Assembly (NCBI GenBank): GCA_016710885.1
Contig: JADJUC010000024.1
Location: 1-9,128 of the forward strand
Origin: Candidatus Proximibacter danicus
GTDB taxonomy: Bacteria; Pseudomonadota; Gammaproteobacteria; Burkholderiales; Rhodocyclaceae
Direction of reading: 5' to 3'
Length of the DNA: 9,128 nt
The notes under the pieces are model-generated. The model worked only from the letters and a program-made list of their open reading frames with translations. It made no database searches and had not been told where the DNA came from. Positions within the stretch are counted from its first letter, which is position 1, and each line of letters opens with the position of its first letter. A program made the translations under genes and the position numbers. Of the stretch, positions 1 to 7,367 are shown in pieces.

Positions 1-316
1 CTTCGATGTTCACGTGGAAGGCGGTGCGCGGGAAATCCTTGCAGTGCAGCAGCCACATCGCGGCGAGGTGGATGACGCCGTCGATGCCGCGCATCGCGTC
101 GTCGAGGATGTCGGTCTCGCGGATATCACCGCCGTTGGCGTACAGGCGACAGCGCGGGTCGGCCAGATAGGGTTCGATATGCGAGCGCTTGCCGCGAGCG
201 AAATTGTCGTAGATGACCACTTCGCCGACATCGGTCTTGAGAAGCTCGGCGACCACATGGCTGCCGATGAAACCGGCGCCGCCGATGACGAGGATTTTTG
301 CTCCGCTCAGATTCAT
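1..316 (-). CDS. NAD-dependent epimerase/dehydratase (extended SDR), 5' part only
   Basis: The first 105 codons are present and the frame is open to the left edge. The protein begins MNLSGAKILVIGGAGFIGSH: a beta strand followed by the Rossmann dinucleotide motif GGAGFIG (residues 12-18), then VVIYDNF, where the acidic residue after the second strand favours NAD(H). DGVIHLAAMW (about residues 82-91) matches the HLAA segment of nucleotide-sugar epimerases. The catalytic S/T and YxxxK motifs lie outside the window, so the substrate cannot be read. The ATG at 316-314 is preceded by GGAG seven bases upstream, a good ribosome binding site. It starts 29 bp after wbpE and is probably in the same operon, acting on a nucleotide sugar from that pathway or a related one. 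It is one of only two genes here without an apparent frameshift. It is not recognisably WbpI, whose UDP-GlcNAc 2-epimerase-type fold lacks this N-terminal motif. Confidence 0.85.
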   Translation of the reverse strand, partial: MNLSGAKILVIGGAGFIGSHVVAELLKTDVGEVVIYDNFARGKRSHIEPYLADPRCRLYANGGDIRETDILDDAMRGIDGVIHLAAMWLLHCKDFPRTAFHVNIE

Positions 317-345
317 TCCATCACTCCAGAAAAAGCCAGATTCGT

Positions 346-1456
346 TCAATTCGTCAGGATTGCCGGCGCCGATGCGAGCGCGCGCAGGGTTTCGGCGACG
401 ACGTGGTCCTGATCTGCCTCACCCAGATCGGGTCCCATCGGCAGGCTGAGGACGCGGTCGGCAAGCGCGTCGGCAACCGGTGTTCCGGCGGTCCGGCAGC
501 GCTCTGCGTACGCGGGTTGCCGGTGCAGCGGCACCGGATAGTGGACGGCGGTCGGGATCCCCGACTGTTTCAGCGATTCCTGAATCCCAGCCCGCCCGTC
601 GACGAGGATCGTGTACTGCGCAAAGACGCTGCTGCGGCCAGGGCGCTGCTCAATCCGCTGCACACGGTCGCCGAACAGGCGGTTGTAGCGCGCGCCGATC
701 GCCAGGCGCCGGCCGACCTCCCACTCGAAGCGGTCGAGCTTGGCCAGCACGATCGCGCACTGCAGTGTGTCCATGCGGCCACCAACGCCAACGCGGGTAT
801 GGAAGTAGCGGCGCGCTTGGCCGTGGACGCGAATCTCGCGCAAGGCAGTCGCCAGCGCATCGTCACTGGTGAAAATGGCGCCGCCGTCGCCGTAGCAGCC
901 AGGGGCTTGCTCGGGAAGAAACTGGTGCAGCCGATGGTGGACAAATTGCAGCTGCGCCGCCCTGGTATTCGGCGCCGAAACTTTGCGCCGCATCCTCGAC
1001 CACCGGCAGCCCGTGGCGGGCGGCTATCCGGTTGATCTCGTCCATGTCCGCCGGCTGGCCGTAAAGCGAAACCGGCATGATCGCCCGCGTACGGGTGGTG
1101 ATCGCTGCCTCGATCTGTGTCACATCAATGTTTCCGGTGTCCGCCTCGACATCGACAAAAACCGGGATTGCGCCAAGCAGCGCAATCACTTCGGCGGTGG
1201 CGACGAACGTGAACAGTGTGGTGACAACTTCGTCACCAGGTTCGATGCCGAGCGCCATTAGCGACATGAGCAGGGCTTCGGTACCGGAGGCGCAAGTGAT
1301 GCAGTGGCGGGCGCCGATAAAGTCGGCGAGTCGGCCTTCCAGCTCGGCAACCTCGGGCCCCATGATGTACTGGCCGTGTTCGAGCACCCGCCGCATGCGC
1401 GCGTCGATCGCCGGCTGCAGCTCGCGGTACTGGGTCTTCAGGTCAATGAATTCCAT
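346..1456 (-). CDS. wbpE: DegT/DnrJ/EryC1 aminotransferase, WbpE-like (two frameshifts)
   Basis: PLP-dependent sugar aminotransferase. In the WbpB/WbpE/WbpD pathway it transfers an amino group from glutamate to C3 of UDP-3-keto-GlcNAcA. The start is MEFIDLKTQY at 1456. CASGTEAL (residues 55-62) is the PLP-phosphate binding loop, VVEDAAQSFGA (152-162) holds the PLP-pyridine Asp, and SFFPSKPLGCYGDGG (179-193) carries the Schiff-base Lys at about 184. The last segment lies in three different frames. One base is missing near 959-960 (CCC where CCCC is expected) and another at 899-900 (CC where CCC is expected). Restoring both gives 370 residues, normal for the family, ending ALASAPAILTN. The start lies 5 bp after the wbpD stop, so translation is probably coupled. 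The gene is called intact apart from probable sequence errors. Exact substrate is inferred from the neighbours. Confidence 0.9.
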
Positions 1457-1461
1457 TGCGC

Positions 1462-2044
1462 TCAGGCCTCGGCGCAGTCGATGAACTCGACGCGCCCGTC
1501 GAGCAGGCGGTAGCGCTCGTTCGTCGCCGAACAGCGAGCTTCGCCGTCGCCGGCAAGCGGCAGGTCGAGGCGTTCGCCGTGACGGCTCATCCAGCCGATC
1601 TGGCCGGCGGGACGCCGACAACGAGGGCATGGTCGGGGATGTCGCGGGTGACGACGGCGCCGGCACCGACAAAGGCGTAGCGTCCGATCGTGACGCCGCA
1701 GACGACGGTCGCGTTGGCGCCCAGCGTCGCTCCGCGGCGGACCAGGGTACGCCGGTATTCGCCCTTCCGCACAACGGCGGAGCGGGGGTTGAATACGTTG
1801 GTGAACACCATGCTCGGCCCACAGAAGACTTCATCCTCCAGCGTCACGGCGTCATAGACCGAGACGTTGTTCTGAATCTTGACGTTGTCGCCAATGCGCA
1901 CGTCGTTGCCGACAAAAACGCTCTGGCCGAGCGAACAGCCGCTGCCGATGCGCGCGCCGCCGCAGACATGAACCCAGTGCCAGACACGGGTTCCGTGATG
2001 GCGCCGTCGTCGACGATGGCGGTCGGGTGAATGCTGGCCGGCAT
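1462..2044 (-). CDS. wbpD: Left-handed beta-helix N-acetyltransferase, WbpD-like (two frameshifts)
   Basis: Predicted acetyl-CoA-dependent acetyltransferase for the 3-amino group made by WbpE, giving UDP-2,3-diacetamido-glucuronate. The start is MPASIHPTAIVDDGA at 2044. Hexapeptide-repeat coils follow (GARIGSG, VRIGDNVKIQNNVSVYD, GATLGANATVVCGVTIG), interrupted by the characteristic FTNVFNPR loop, and then the closing segment YAFVGAGAVVTRDIPDHALVVGVPAG. One base is missing at 1988-1990 (GGG on the plus strand where GGGG fits) and one near 1609-1611 (again GGG). With both restored the protein is 194 residues, close to known WbpD enzymes, ending DGRVEFIDCAEA at the TGA at 1464-1462. The ATG comes one base after the wbpB stop (TGA-G-ATG), which indicates translational coupling. 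Confidence 0.9.
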
Positions 2045-2045
2045 C

Positions 2046-3103
2046 TCAGTAATCCAGCGGCAGGGCGACCCGACGGCCGTCGCGCCGAGAGGTAGGCAGC
2101 GATCAGCACTTCCAGCGACTTCAGCCCCTCGCGCCCGTCGGTTTCCGGCATCGCCTCGCCGCGCAAGACCCGGATCACGTTGTCGTAGTACAGCGGATGT
2201 CCGAAGCCATAGACCGAGGTGGTGTCATAACTAGCCGACTTCACCAACTCGTCGTCAGCATGGGGTTCGGCGAACTCCAAGTGCTGGATATCGTTGACCG
2301 CAACGCCGCCGAGACGGACGGTGCCGTTCTCGCCAATGATGGTGATGCTGCCTTCGAGGTTACGCGGATAGGTCAGCATGGTAACGTTCATCGAGCCCAA
2401 CGCGCCGGAGCGCCAGCGGATGTTCTGGCGACACCACTGTCTTCCACCTCGATGTCTCGGGCCAGCGTGGCGGTATAGGCCTGAAGACTTTCGATGGGTC
2501 CAATGAGCCAGTCGAGCAGGTCAACATAGTGGCTGGCCTGGTTCATGAAGGCGCCGCCGTCAAACTCCCAGGTACCGCGCCAGGCTGAACTGTCGTAATA
2601 GTCCTGCGGGCGCGTCCAGAAGACGTTGATGTTGACCATGTAGATGCGGCCGAAGCGCTTCTGCTCGACCGCCCGCTTGAGCAGTTGCAGCGTGGCATTG
2701 CGCCGGTTCTGCTTGACCACGAACAGACGCACGTTGGCGTCGTCACAGGCCTTGACCATGCGCAGGCCGTCGTGCCAGCGGGTAGCCATTGGCTTTTCGG
2801 TCATCACGTGGCGAACGGACGCGGCGATCTGCACCGTCTGATCGGGATGCAGGCCGCTCGGCGTGGTCAGTATGACCAGGTCCGCGCTAGTTGACGGAGC
2901 AGGGCCTCCAGCGAGCGATGCCCGGCCGCCCCCCGTGCATTCGACCGCCTGTTCCAGTGCTACGGGATTGATATCGCAGACATCGACCAGCTCGACGCGG
3001 TCGCGATGCTGCTCGATCGCAGCGAAGTGGTTCTTGGCGATACGTCCCAGCCAACCAGCGCGAGCTGGATTTTGCGATCATTGACGATTGGGTAATCATG
3101 CAT
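2046..3103 (-). CDS. wbpB: Gfo/Idh/MocA oxidoreductase, WbpB-like 3-dehydrogenase (five frameshifts)
   Basis: Predicted NAD-dependent oxidation of the C3 hydroxyl of UDP-GlcNAcA, supplying the 3-keto substrate for WbpE. The chosen ATG is at 3103, 15 bp after the tviB stop. The protein begins MHDYPIVNDRKIQLALVG, then C/W-GRIAKNHF (Rossmann loop), LVDVCDINP, TTPSGLHPDQ, MTEKPMATRW with the family Lys (EKP, about residues 103-105), and FMNQASHYVDLLDWL with the conserved His. The frame is broken five times: one base missing near 3046-3048, one extra in the C6 run 2929-2934, one missing near 2887, one missing near 2429, and two missing in a CG repeat near 2083. Corrected, it is about 353 residues ending SARDGRRVALPLDY. 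It has the most breaks of any gene here, but no other damage. Confidence 0.87.
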
Positions 3104-3118
3104 GGCGAGTTGACCGGT

Positions 3119-4398
3119 TCACAGACGGATATCCGACTTGTCGGCCGGCAGGATGTACTTGAGATCGTAGAGCACATGCGCGGCGCGCCCGAGCGCACGC
3201 AGGCACTGCGCGCCCATTTCGCGGAACTGGGCATGGGCAACCGCCACGATGATGGCGTCGTAGGCGCCGGATGCCGGTTCGTCGATCGGCGTCACACCGT
3301 ATTCGTGCTGCGCTTCCGCGACGTCGACCCAGGGGTCGTAGATGTCGACGGAGACGTTGTATTCGTCGAGCTCGCGAACAATGTCGATGACCCGGGTATT
3401 ACGCAGGTCGGGGCAGTTTTCTTTGAAGGCCAGCCCCATCACCAGCACGCGCGCGCCGTCGACATGGATGCGCTTCTTCGTCATCGCCTTGACGAGCTGG
3501 CTGACCACGTAGGAACCCATGCCGTCGTTCAGCCGGCGGCCGGCGAGGATGATCTCCGGATGGTAGCCGACCTCTTGGGCCTTGTGGGTGAGGTAATAGG
3601 GGTCAACACCGATGCAGTGGCCACCGACCAGGCCGGGCCGGAAGGGCAGGAAATTCCACTTGGTGCCGGCCGCCTCCAGCACCGCTTCGGTATCGATCCC
3701 CATCTGGTTGAAGATGATCGCCAGTTCGTTCATCAGGGCGATATTCAGGTCGCGCTGGGTATTCTCGATCACCTTCGCTGCTTCGGCGACGCGGATGCTC
3801 GGCGCCTTGTGCGTACCCGCCGTGATGATCTCGTTGTAGAGCGCATCGACGCGGTCGGCGACGACCGGCGTCGAGCCGGAGGTCACCTTGCGGATCGTCG
3901 TCACCCGGTGCTCCTTGTCGCCCGGATTAATCCGCTCCGGGCTGTAGCCGGCGAAAAAGTCCTCGTTGAAACGCAGGCCGGACACCTTCTCCAGAACTGG
4001 AACGCAATCCTCCTCGGTAGCCCCGGGATAGACGGTCGATTCGTAGATGACGATGTCGCCCTTCTTCAGTATCTGACCGATCGTCTCGCTGGCCTTGACC
4101 AGCGGCGTCAGGTCCGGCCGCTTGTGTTCGTCGATCGGGGTCGGCACGGTTACGATGAAGACGTTGCACTCACGCAGATCGCCAGCGTCGCCGTATAGTG
4201 CAGATGAACGGCCTCGGCAGCTCGGCGGAGCTCACTTCCAGCGTGTGGTCCTGCCCGGAGCGCAGCTCCTCGACGCGGCGTTCGTTGATGTCGAAGCCAA
4301 CGATGCTACGCTTCTTGCCGAATTCGACGGCCAGCGGCAGTCCGACATAGCCGGAGTCCGATGATGGCGAGTCTGGTGTCTTGGTTGCAGGATGTCAT
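3119..4398 (-). CDS. tviB: UDP-HexNAc 6-dehydrogenase, TviB/WbpO type (three frameshifts)
   Basis: Nucleotide-sugar dehydrogenase oxidising C6 of UDP-GlcNAc or UDP-GalNAc twice with NAD to give the uronic acid. After the start MTSCNQDTRLAIIG comes GLGYVGLPLAVEFG (NAD site, residues 14-19), VTVPTPIDEHKRPDL, YESTVYPGATEEDCVP, GYSPERINPGD, the domain linker with FLPFRPGLVGGHCIGVDPYY (catalytic Cys about residue 262), then MGLAFKENCPDLRNT in the UDP-binding domain. An in-frame TGA four codons before the ATG at 4398 fixes the start. There is an extra base at 4353-4354 and missing bases near 4216 and 4181; the 3' three quarters is one open frame. Corrected length is 426 residues, typical of TviB/WbpO. 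Motif wording is TviB/WbpO-like and differs from P. aeruginosa WbpA. It probably feeds WbpB. UDP-GlcNAc versus UDP-GalNAc cannot be decided from sequence. Confidence 0.92.
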
Positions 4399-4407
4399 TT
4401 TCGACTT

Positions 4408-4791
4408 TCAAACGTGGCTCGCCGACGCTAACGGCCGGCGTGCCGGGGTCTACTTCTTCGCGCAGGCGAGCGATTTCCTGCTTGATGGTTTCGAATTCCT
4501 GTTCCTTGCGGCGCAGGAAGGATACGGTGACGCGCGCCTTTCCTCTATGCCGGCTGGTGTCAGAAGATAGGCATAGGCCAGCTTGTTGCGATGGCGCCCG
4601 AAATTCTCCAGCTTGACGAAGCCCTTGGCGACCAACGCTTTCAGGCAGTAGTTCGCCTTGCCAAGGCTAACCCCCATTGTACGGGCGAGTTCACGCTGGC
4701 TGATATCAGGGTTGGCTTGGATCAATTTGAGGAGAGCGGTATTGGGCGTCGTCGTTCCTAGAAAATAGATGTTCAACAGTTGAACGCCCAT
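4408..4791 (-). CDS. EPS-associated MarR/winged-helix transcriptional regulator (frameshift; both ends uncertain)
   Basis: Small DNA-binding protein of the MarR-like family found in exopolysaccharide and O-antigen loci. The core reads LLKLIQANPDISQRELARTM then GVSLGKANYCLKALVAKGFV, a helix-turn-helix, followed by a wing (FGRHRNKLAYAYLLTPAGIEE). A charged, probably coiled-coil tail follows: KARVTVSFLRRKEQEFETIK and then QEIARLREEV. The tail lies in another frame because one base is missing at 4539-4541 (TTT where TTTT gives EEKARV). The 3' end is ambiguous: the simple frame runs into tviB, and a one-base change in the CCCC run near 4446 would end it at 4428 or 4408. The start is also unclear. 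The ATG at 4791 overlaps the predicted -10 box, so an in-frame TTG (4776) or a later codon is possible. It probably regulates its own promoter and the tviB-wbpBDE genes after it. Confidence 0.82.
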
Positions 4792-4799
4792 TCTAGAAC
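4754..4799. promoter_or_regulatory. Nested palindrome, candidate operator for the EPS regulator
   Basis: A perfect 7-1-7 palindrome GTTCAACAGTTGAAC occupies 4771-4785. It is flanked by two copies of a second, itself palindromic element: GTTCCTAGAA at 4754-4763 and TTCTAGAAC at 4791-4799, inverted with respect to each other and nearly symmetrical about the centre. The downstream part overlaps the predicted -10 box, and the central palindrome covers the predicted transcription start. That is where a repressor operator would be expected. The centre can form only a weak RNA hairpin and has no following U-run, so a terminator is unlikely. The binding protein is inferred, the most likely being the adjacent winged-helix regulator. 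Confidence 0.55.
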
Positions 4800-4818
4800 A
4801 GCCGCCAGTTCCGGGCAA
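4790..4818 (-). promoter_or_regulatory. Predicted sigma70-type promoter for the regulator/tviB operon
   Basis: On the minus strand TTGCCC (4818-4813, four of six matches to TTGACA) is followed after exactly 17 bases by TAGAAT (4795-4790, five of six matches to TATAAT). It lies in the only sizeable intergenic gap of this half of the cluster, just after the epimerase stop at 4834. The predicted start of transcription, about seven bases on, falls near 4783, inside the palindrome at 4771-4785. Seen by eye only; no promoter model was run. Confidence 0.55.
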
Positions 4819-4833
4819 GTTGCCCCATATCGC

Positions 4834-5838
4834 TCACCCTCTGTCATAGGCCCGGTACCATTCGACAAACCGGGCAACCCCCTCCGTTACCGACGTTGCC
4901 GGCCTGAAGGAGACCCACTCGTCGAGCAGTGTCGTATCAGCAAAAGTGGCGGGGACATCACCTGGTTGCAGCGGCCACATGCGCTTCTCTGCCGTTTTCC
5001 TAACGCCGACTCCAGCGCCGCAATATAGTCCATTAGCCGAACGGGCTGGTTGTTGCCGATATTGAATACGCGATATGGGACATTGCTGGTTGCCGGATCC
5101 GGCGCACCAGAATCGTATCCGGGTTTGCCTCTGCAGGCCGATCCAGCACACGTAGGACACCTTCAACGATGTCGTCAACGTAGGTGAAGTCGCGCATCAT
5201 GTCGCCGTGATTGAAGACATTGATCGGCCGATTTTCCAGAATGGCCTTGGCAAACAGAAACAGGGCCATATCCGGCCGGCCCCACGGACCGTAAACTGTA
5301 AAAAAGCGTAGGCCGGTCGTTGGCAAGCCAAAAAGGTGGCTGTACGTGTGCGCCATCAACTCATTGGACTTCTTCGTCGCCGCATACAGGCTGACCGGAT
5401 GATCCACTGCGTCATGCTCGGAGAACGGCAGCCGCGTATTGCCCCCATAGACGCTGGAGCTACTGGCATAGACCAGATGGCGAACACCGTGGTGCCGACA
5501 CCCTTCGAGAATATTGACGAAGCCGGCAAGGTTGGACTGTACATAGGCATGCGGATTGATCAGCGAATACCGCACCCCGGCCTGTGCCGCGAGATGAATC
5601 ACCCATCAAAACGCTCACGCTCGAATAATGCAATCAGCCCAGCGGTATCGGCAACATCACCACGCAAGAAGTTGAAGCCATCCTTGCCCATGAGCCGTGA
5701 GAGGCGCGCGTCCTTCAGCGCTGGATCGTAGTAGTCGTTGAGGTTATCGAAGCCAACGACTTCATCGCCGCGCACGAGTAAGCGCTGACAAGCGTGCATT
5801 CCGATAAATCCGGCTGCGCCGGTGACAAGAATTTTCAT
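4834..5838 (-). CDS. NAD-dependent epimerase, UDP-glucuronate 4-epimerase type (three frameshifts)
   Basis: Extended SDR of the CapI/LpsL (UDP-GlcA to UDP-GalA) type. MKILVTGAAGFIGMH contains the GAAGFIG NAD site, then VGFDNLNDYYDPALK, IHLAAQAGVRYSL, YASSSSVYGG (catalytic Ser about 127-129), SLYAATKKSNELMAHTYSH (catalytic Tyr152 and Lys156), RFFTVYGPWGRPDMALFLF and HGDMMRDFTYVDDIVEGV, all classic for this subfamily. The gene is split over four frame segments by missing bases at 5602-5604 (GGG for GGGG in the coding strand), near 5114, and at 4995-4998 (AAAA for AAAAA). Corrected length is 335 residues, ending FVEWYRAYDRG. Its ATG overlaps the rfbC stop (ATGA at 5838-5835), so it belongs to the rhamnose transcription unit. 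No UDP-glucose dehydrogenase is in the window, so the substrate must come from elsewhere, or the enzyme may act on a HexNAc-uronate instead. Confidence 0.88.
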
Positions 5839-6416
5839 TTCTCTGAAGCCCCTGGCTGAATATCTGCAAGACTGCCCCCCTGAACATCCTTAGCCGACAA
5901 AACTGGAGGGGCAACCAGCGGCCACACAACACCGACAATCTCGTCATTCCAGCGGATGCACCGCTCATGCTCCGGCGAGTAGTAGTCCGTCGTCTTGTAA
6001 AGACACTCCGCGCACTCGGAAAGCGTCAGAAAACCATGCGCAAACCCAGGTGGAATCCACATCTGCCGCCGGTTCTCCGCGGACAGCACCTCTCCAACCC
6101 ATTTGCCAAACGTTGTCGAACCCGGGCGAATATCCACCGCGACGTCAAACACCTCACCCAACGTTACGCGGACCAGCTTGCCCTGCGTCTTTGGTGGTAG
6201 CTGGTAGTGGAGGCCGCGCAGTACGCCTTTTGCCGAGCGCGAGTGGTTGTCCTGCACGAAATCCGGATCGACCCCGGTGGCCTCACGAAACGCTTGGCGG
6301 TTGTAGCTTTCAAAGAAAAATCCTCGGTCATCGCCAAACACGCGGGGTTCGAGGAGGATGACTTCGGGGATGGCGAGGGGGGTGGCTTTCATGGGGGCTG
6401 GTTTTTGTTGGTCCAT
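5835..6416 (-). CDS. rfbC: dTDP-4-dehydrorhamnose 3,5-epimerase RfbC/RmlC
   Basis: Cupin-fold epimerase converting dTDP-4-keto-6-deoxyglucose to dTDP-4-keto-L-rhamnose, the third step of dTDP-rhamnose synthesis. It is intact, with one open frame. Visible motifs are VFGDDRGFFFESYN, FVQDNHSRSAKGVLRGLHYQ (catalytic His about residue 62 counted from MKATPLA), GEVFDVAVDIRPGS, WIPPGFAHGFLTLS and LYKTTDYYSPEHER (conserved Tyr). Two starts are possible: ATG at 6416 (MDQQKPAP, 193 residues), preceded by a purine-rich GAAGGGAGGG, and ATG at 6392 (MKATPLAIPEV, 185 residues, closer to the usual length but with no clear ribosome binding site). I chose 6416 on the ribosome binding site. The frame also stays open upstream into rfbA, but that extension is not family sequence. 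The stop overlaps the next gene as ATGA. Confidence 0.95.
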   Translation of the reverse strand: MDQQKPAPMKATPLAIPEVILLEPRVFGDDRGFFFESYNRQAFREATGVDPDFVQDNHSRSAKGVLRGLHYQLPPKTQGKLVRVTLGEVFDVAVDIRPGSTTFGKWVGEVLSAENRRQMWIPPGFAHGFLTLSECAECLYKTTDYYSPEHERCIRWNDEIVGVVWPLVAPPVLSAKDVQGGSLADIQPGASEK

Positions 6417-6420
6417 CCCT

Positions 6421-6458
6421 CCCTTCGATACGCGCTTTGCGCTACTCAGGGCGAACGG
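6421..6458. repeat. REP-like imperfect palindrome between rfbA and rfbC
   Basis: In the 61-bp rfbA-rfbC gap the plus strand reads CCCTTCGATACGC, then GCTTTGCGC, then TACTCAGGGCGAACGG. GCGC-TTT-GCGC (6432-6442) forms a tight hairpin centre, and CCCT (6421-6424) with AGGG (6448-6451) close an imperfect outer stem. The CCCTTCGA...CTCAGGGCGAACGG pattern resembles the short dispersed intergenic elements common in proteobacterial genomes; this resemblance is from memory, and only one copy is in the window. On the coding strand its end supplies the GAAGGG just before the rfbC ATG at 6416. It may reduce read-through or protect rfbB-D-A mRNA. Confidence 0.6.
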
Positions 6459-6477
6459 TGAGTGGGAAGGCAGGAGG

Positions 6478-7367
6478 TCAGAACACCGATTCGCGCAACA
6501 GGCGCTGAAGATATTGTCCATAGCCGTTTTTCGCCAAAGGCGCCGCCAGGGCTTCCAGGTTTTCGGCATCGATCCAGCCCTGACGCCAGGAAATCTCTTC
6601 CGGGCAGGCAACTTTCAGCCCTTGCCGTTTTTCCAGTGTGGCGATGAACTGCGAAGCTTCCAGCATCGATTCGTGCGTTCCGGTATCGAGCCAGGCGTAG
6701 CCGCGCCCCATGATCTCGACCGAGAGCGAACCTTGTTCAAGATATAGCCGGTTCAGATCGGTAATTTCAAGTTCGCCGCGTGGTGAGGGCTTGAGTGCCT
6801 TGGCCAGCTCGACGACTTGCCGGTCGTAGAAATAGAGACCGGTCACGGCATAGTTGGACTTCGGCTGCTTCGGCTTTTCTTCCAGGCTGACAGCACGGCC
6901 TGCCGCGTCAAACTCGACCACGCCATAACGCTCCGGGTCATGCACGTGATAGGCAAAGACGCTGGCCCCCGCATCTCGCGTGTCATGGCATTGCCGAGCA
7001 GCTTGTGGAAATCGTGGCCGTAAAAAATGTTGTCACCGAGCACCAGCGCCGCAAGATCGTCACCGATGAACTTGTCGCCGATAATGAAGGCCTGCGCCAG
7101 ACCATCCGGTGAAGGCTGGATGGCGTACGACAGGCTGATTCCCCACTGCGAACCGTCTCCCAGCAACTGCTCGAAACGCGGCGTGTCCTGCGGCGTCGAG
7201 ATGATCAGGATGTCACGGATGCCGGCAAGCATCAGTGTCGTCAGCGGATGGTAGATCATCGGCTTGTCGAAGATCGGCAGCAGCTGCTTCGACACCGCCA
7301 ACGTTGCCGGGTGTAGCCGGGTGCCAGCACCGCCGGCGAGGATGATGCCTTTGCGTTTAGTAGCCAT
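6478..7367 (-). CDS. rfbA: Glucose-1-phosphate thymidylyltransferase RfbA/RmlA (one frameshift)
   Basis: Makes dTDP-glucose from dTTP and glucose-1-phosphate, the first step of dTDP-rhamnose synthesis. MATKRKGIILAGGAGTRLHP carries the nucleotidyltransferase signature (GGAGTRL where GGSGTRL is also common), followed by VSKQLLPIFDKPMIYHPL (conserved Lys), IQPSPDGLAQAF, VLGDNIFYGHD (metal-binding Asp), EEKPKQPKSNYAVTGLYFYD, GELEITDLN and GYAWLDTGTHESMLEAS. One base is missing near 6975-6976, moving the frame from NAMTRE to DAGASVFAYHVHD. Corrected length is 296 residues, ending LLRESVF, normal for the family. The ATG at 7367 lies inside the end of rfbD, an 11-bp overlap, consistent with translational coupling. 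Confidence 0.95.

Noticed and set aside
863..1834. Minus-strand frame of 323 codons that looks like an N-terminally extended aminotransferase
   Set aside because: Its first part is wbpD read out of frame (Arg/Pro/Ser-rich), and its last part is out of frame after the indel near 960. Only the stretch from MEFIDLK to about GAEYQG is aminotransferase.
3098..4198. Long plus-strand open frame (366 codons) opposite tviB
   Set aside because: It is the antisense of a strongly conserved dehydrogenase, rich in Asp/Val/Arg as expected for a complement of GC-rich coding sequence, with no family motifs. The same applies to the plus-strand frames at 298-1035 and 1629-2030.
4771..4785. The palindrome as a Rho-independent terminator of the upstream epimerase gene
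   Set aside because: It is AT-rich with a one-base centre, so the RNA stem would be only about five pairs, and no U-run follows directly. Its position at a predicted transcription start fits an operator better.
6417..6611. Upstream extension of rfbC into rfbA
   Set aside because: The extra residues are Arg/Cys/Ser-rich out-of-frame rfbA sequence and are absent from RfbC proteins; a ribosome binding site lies just before 6416.
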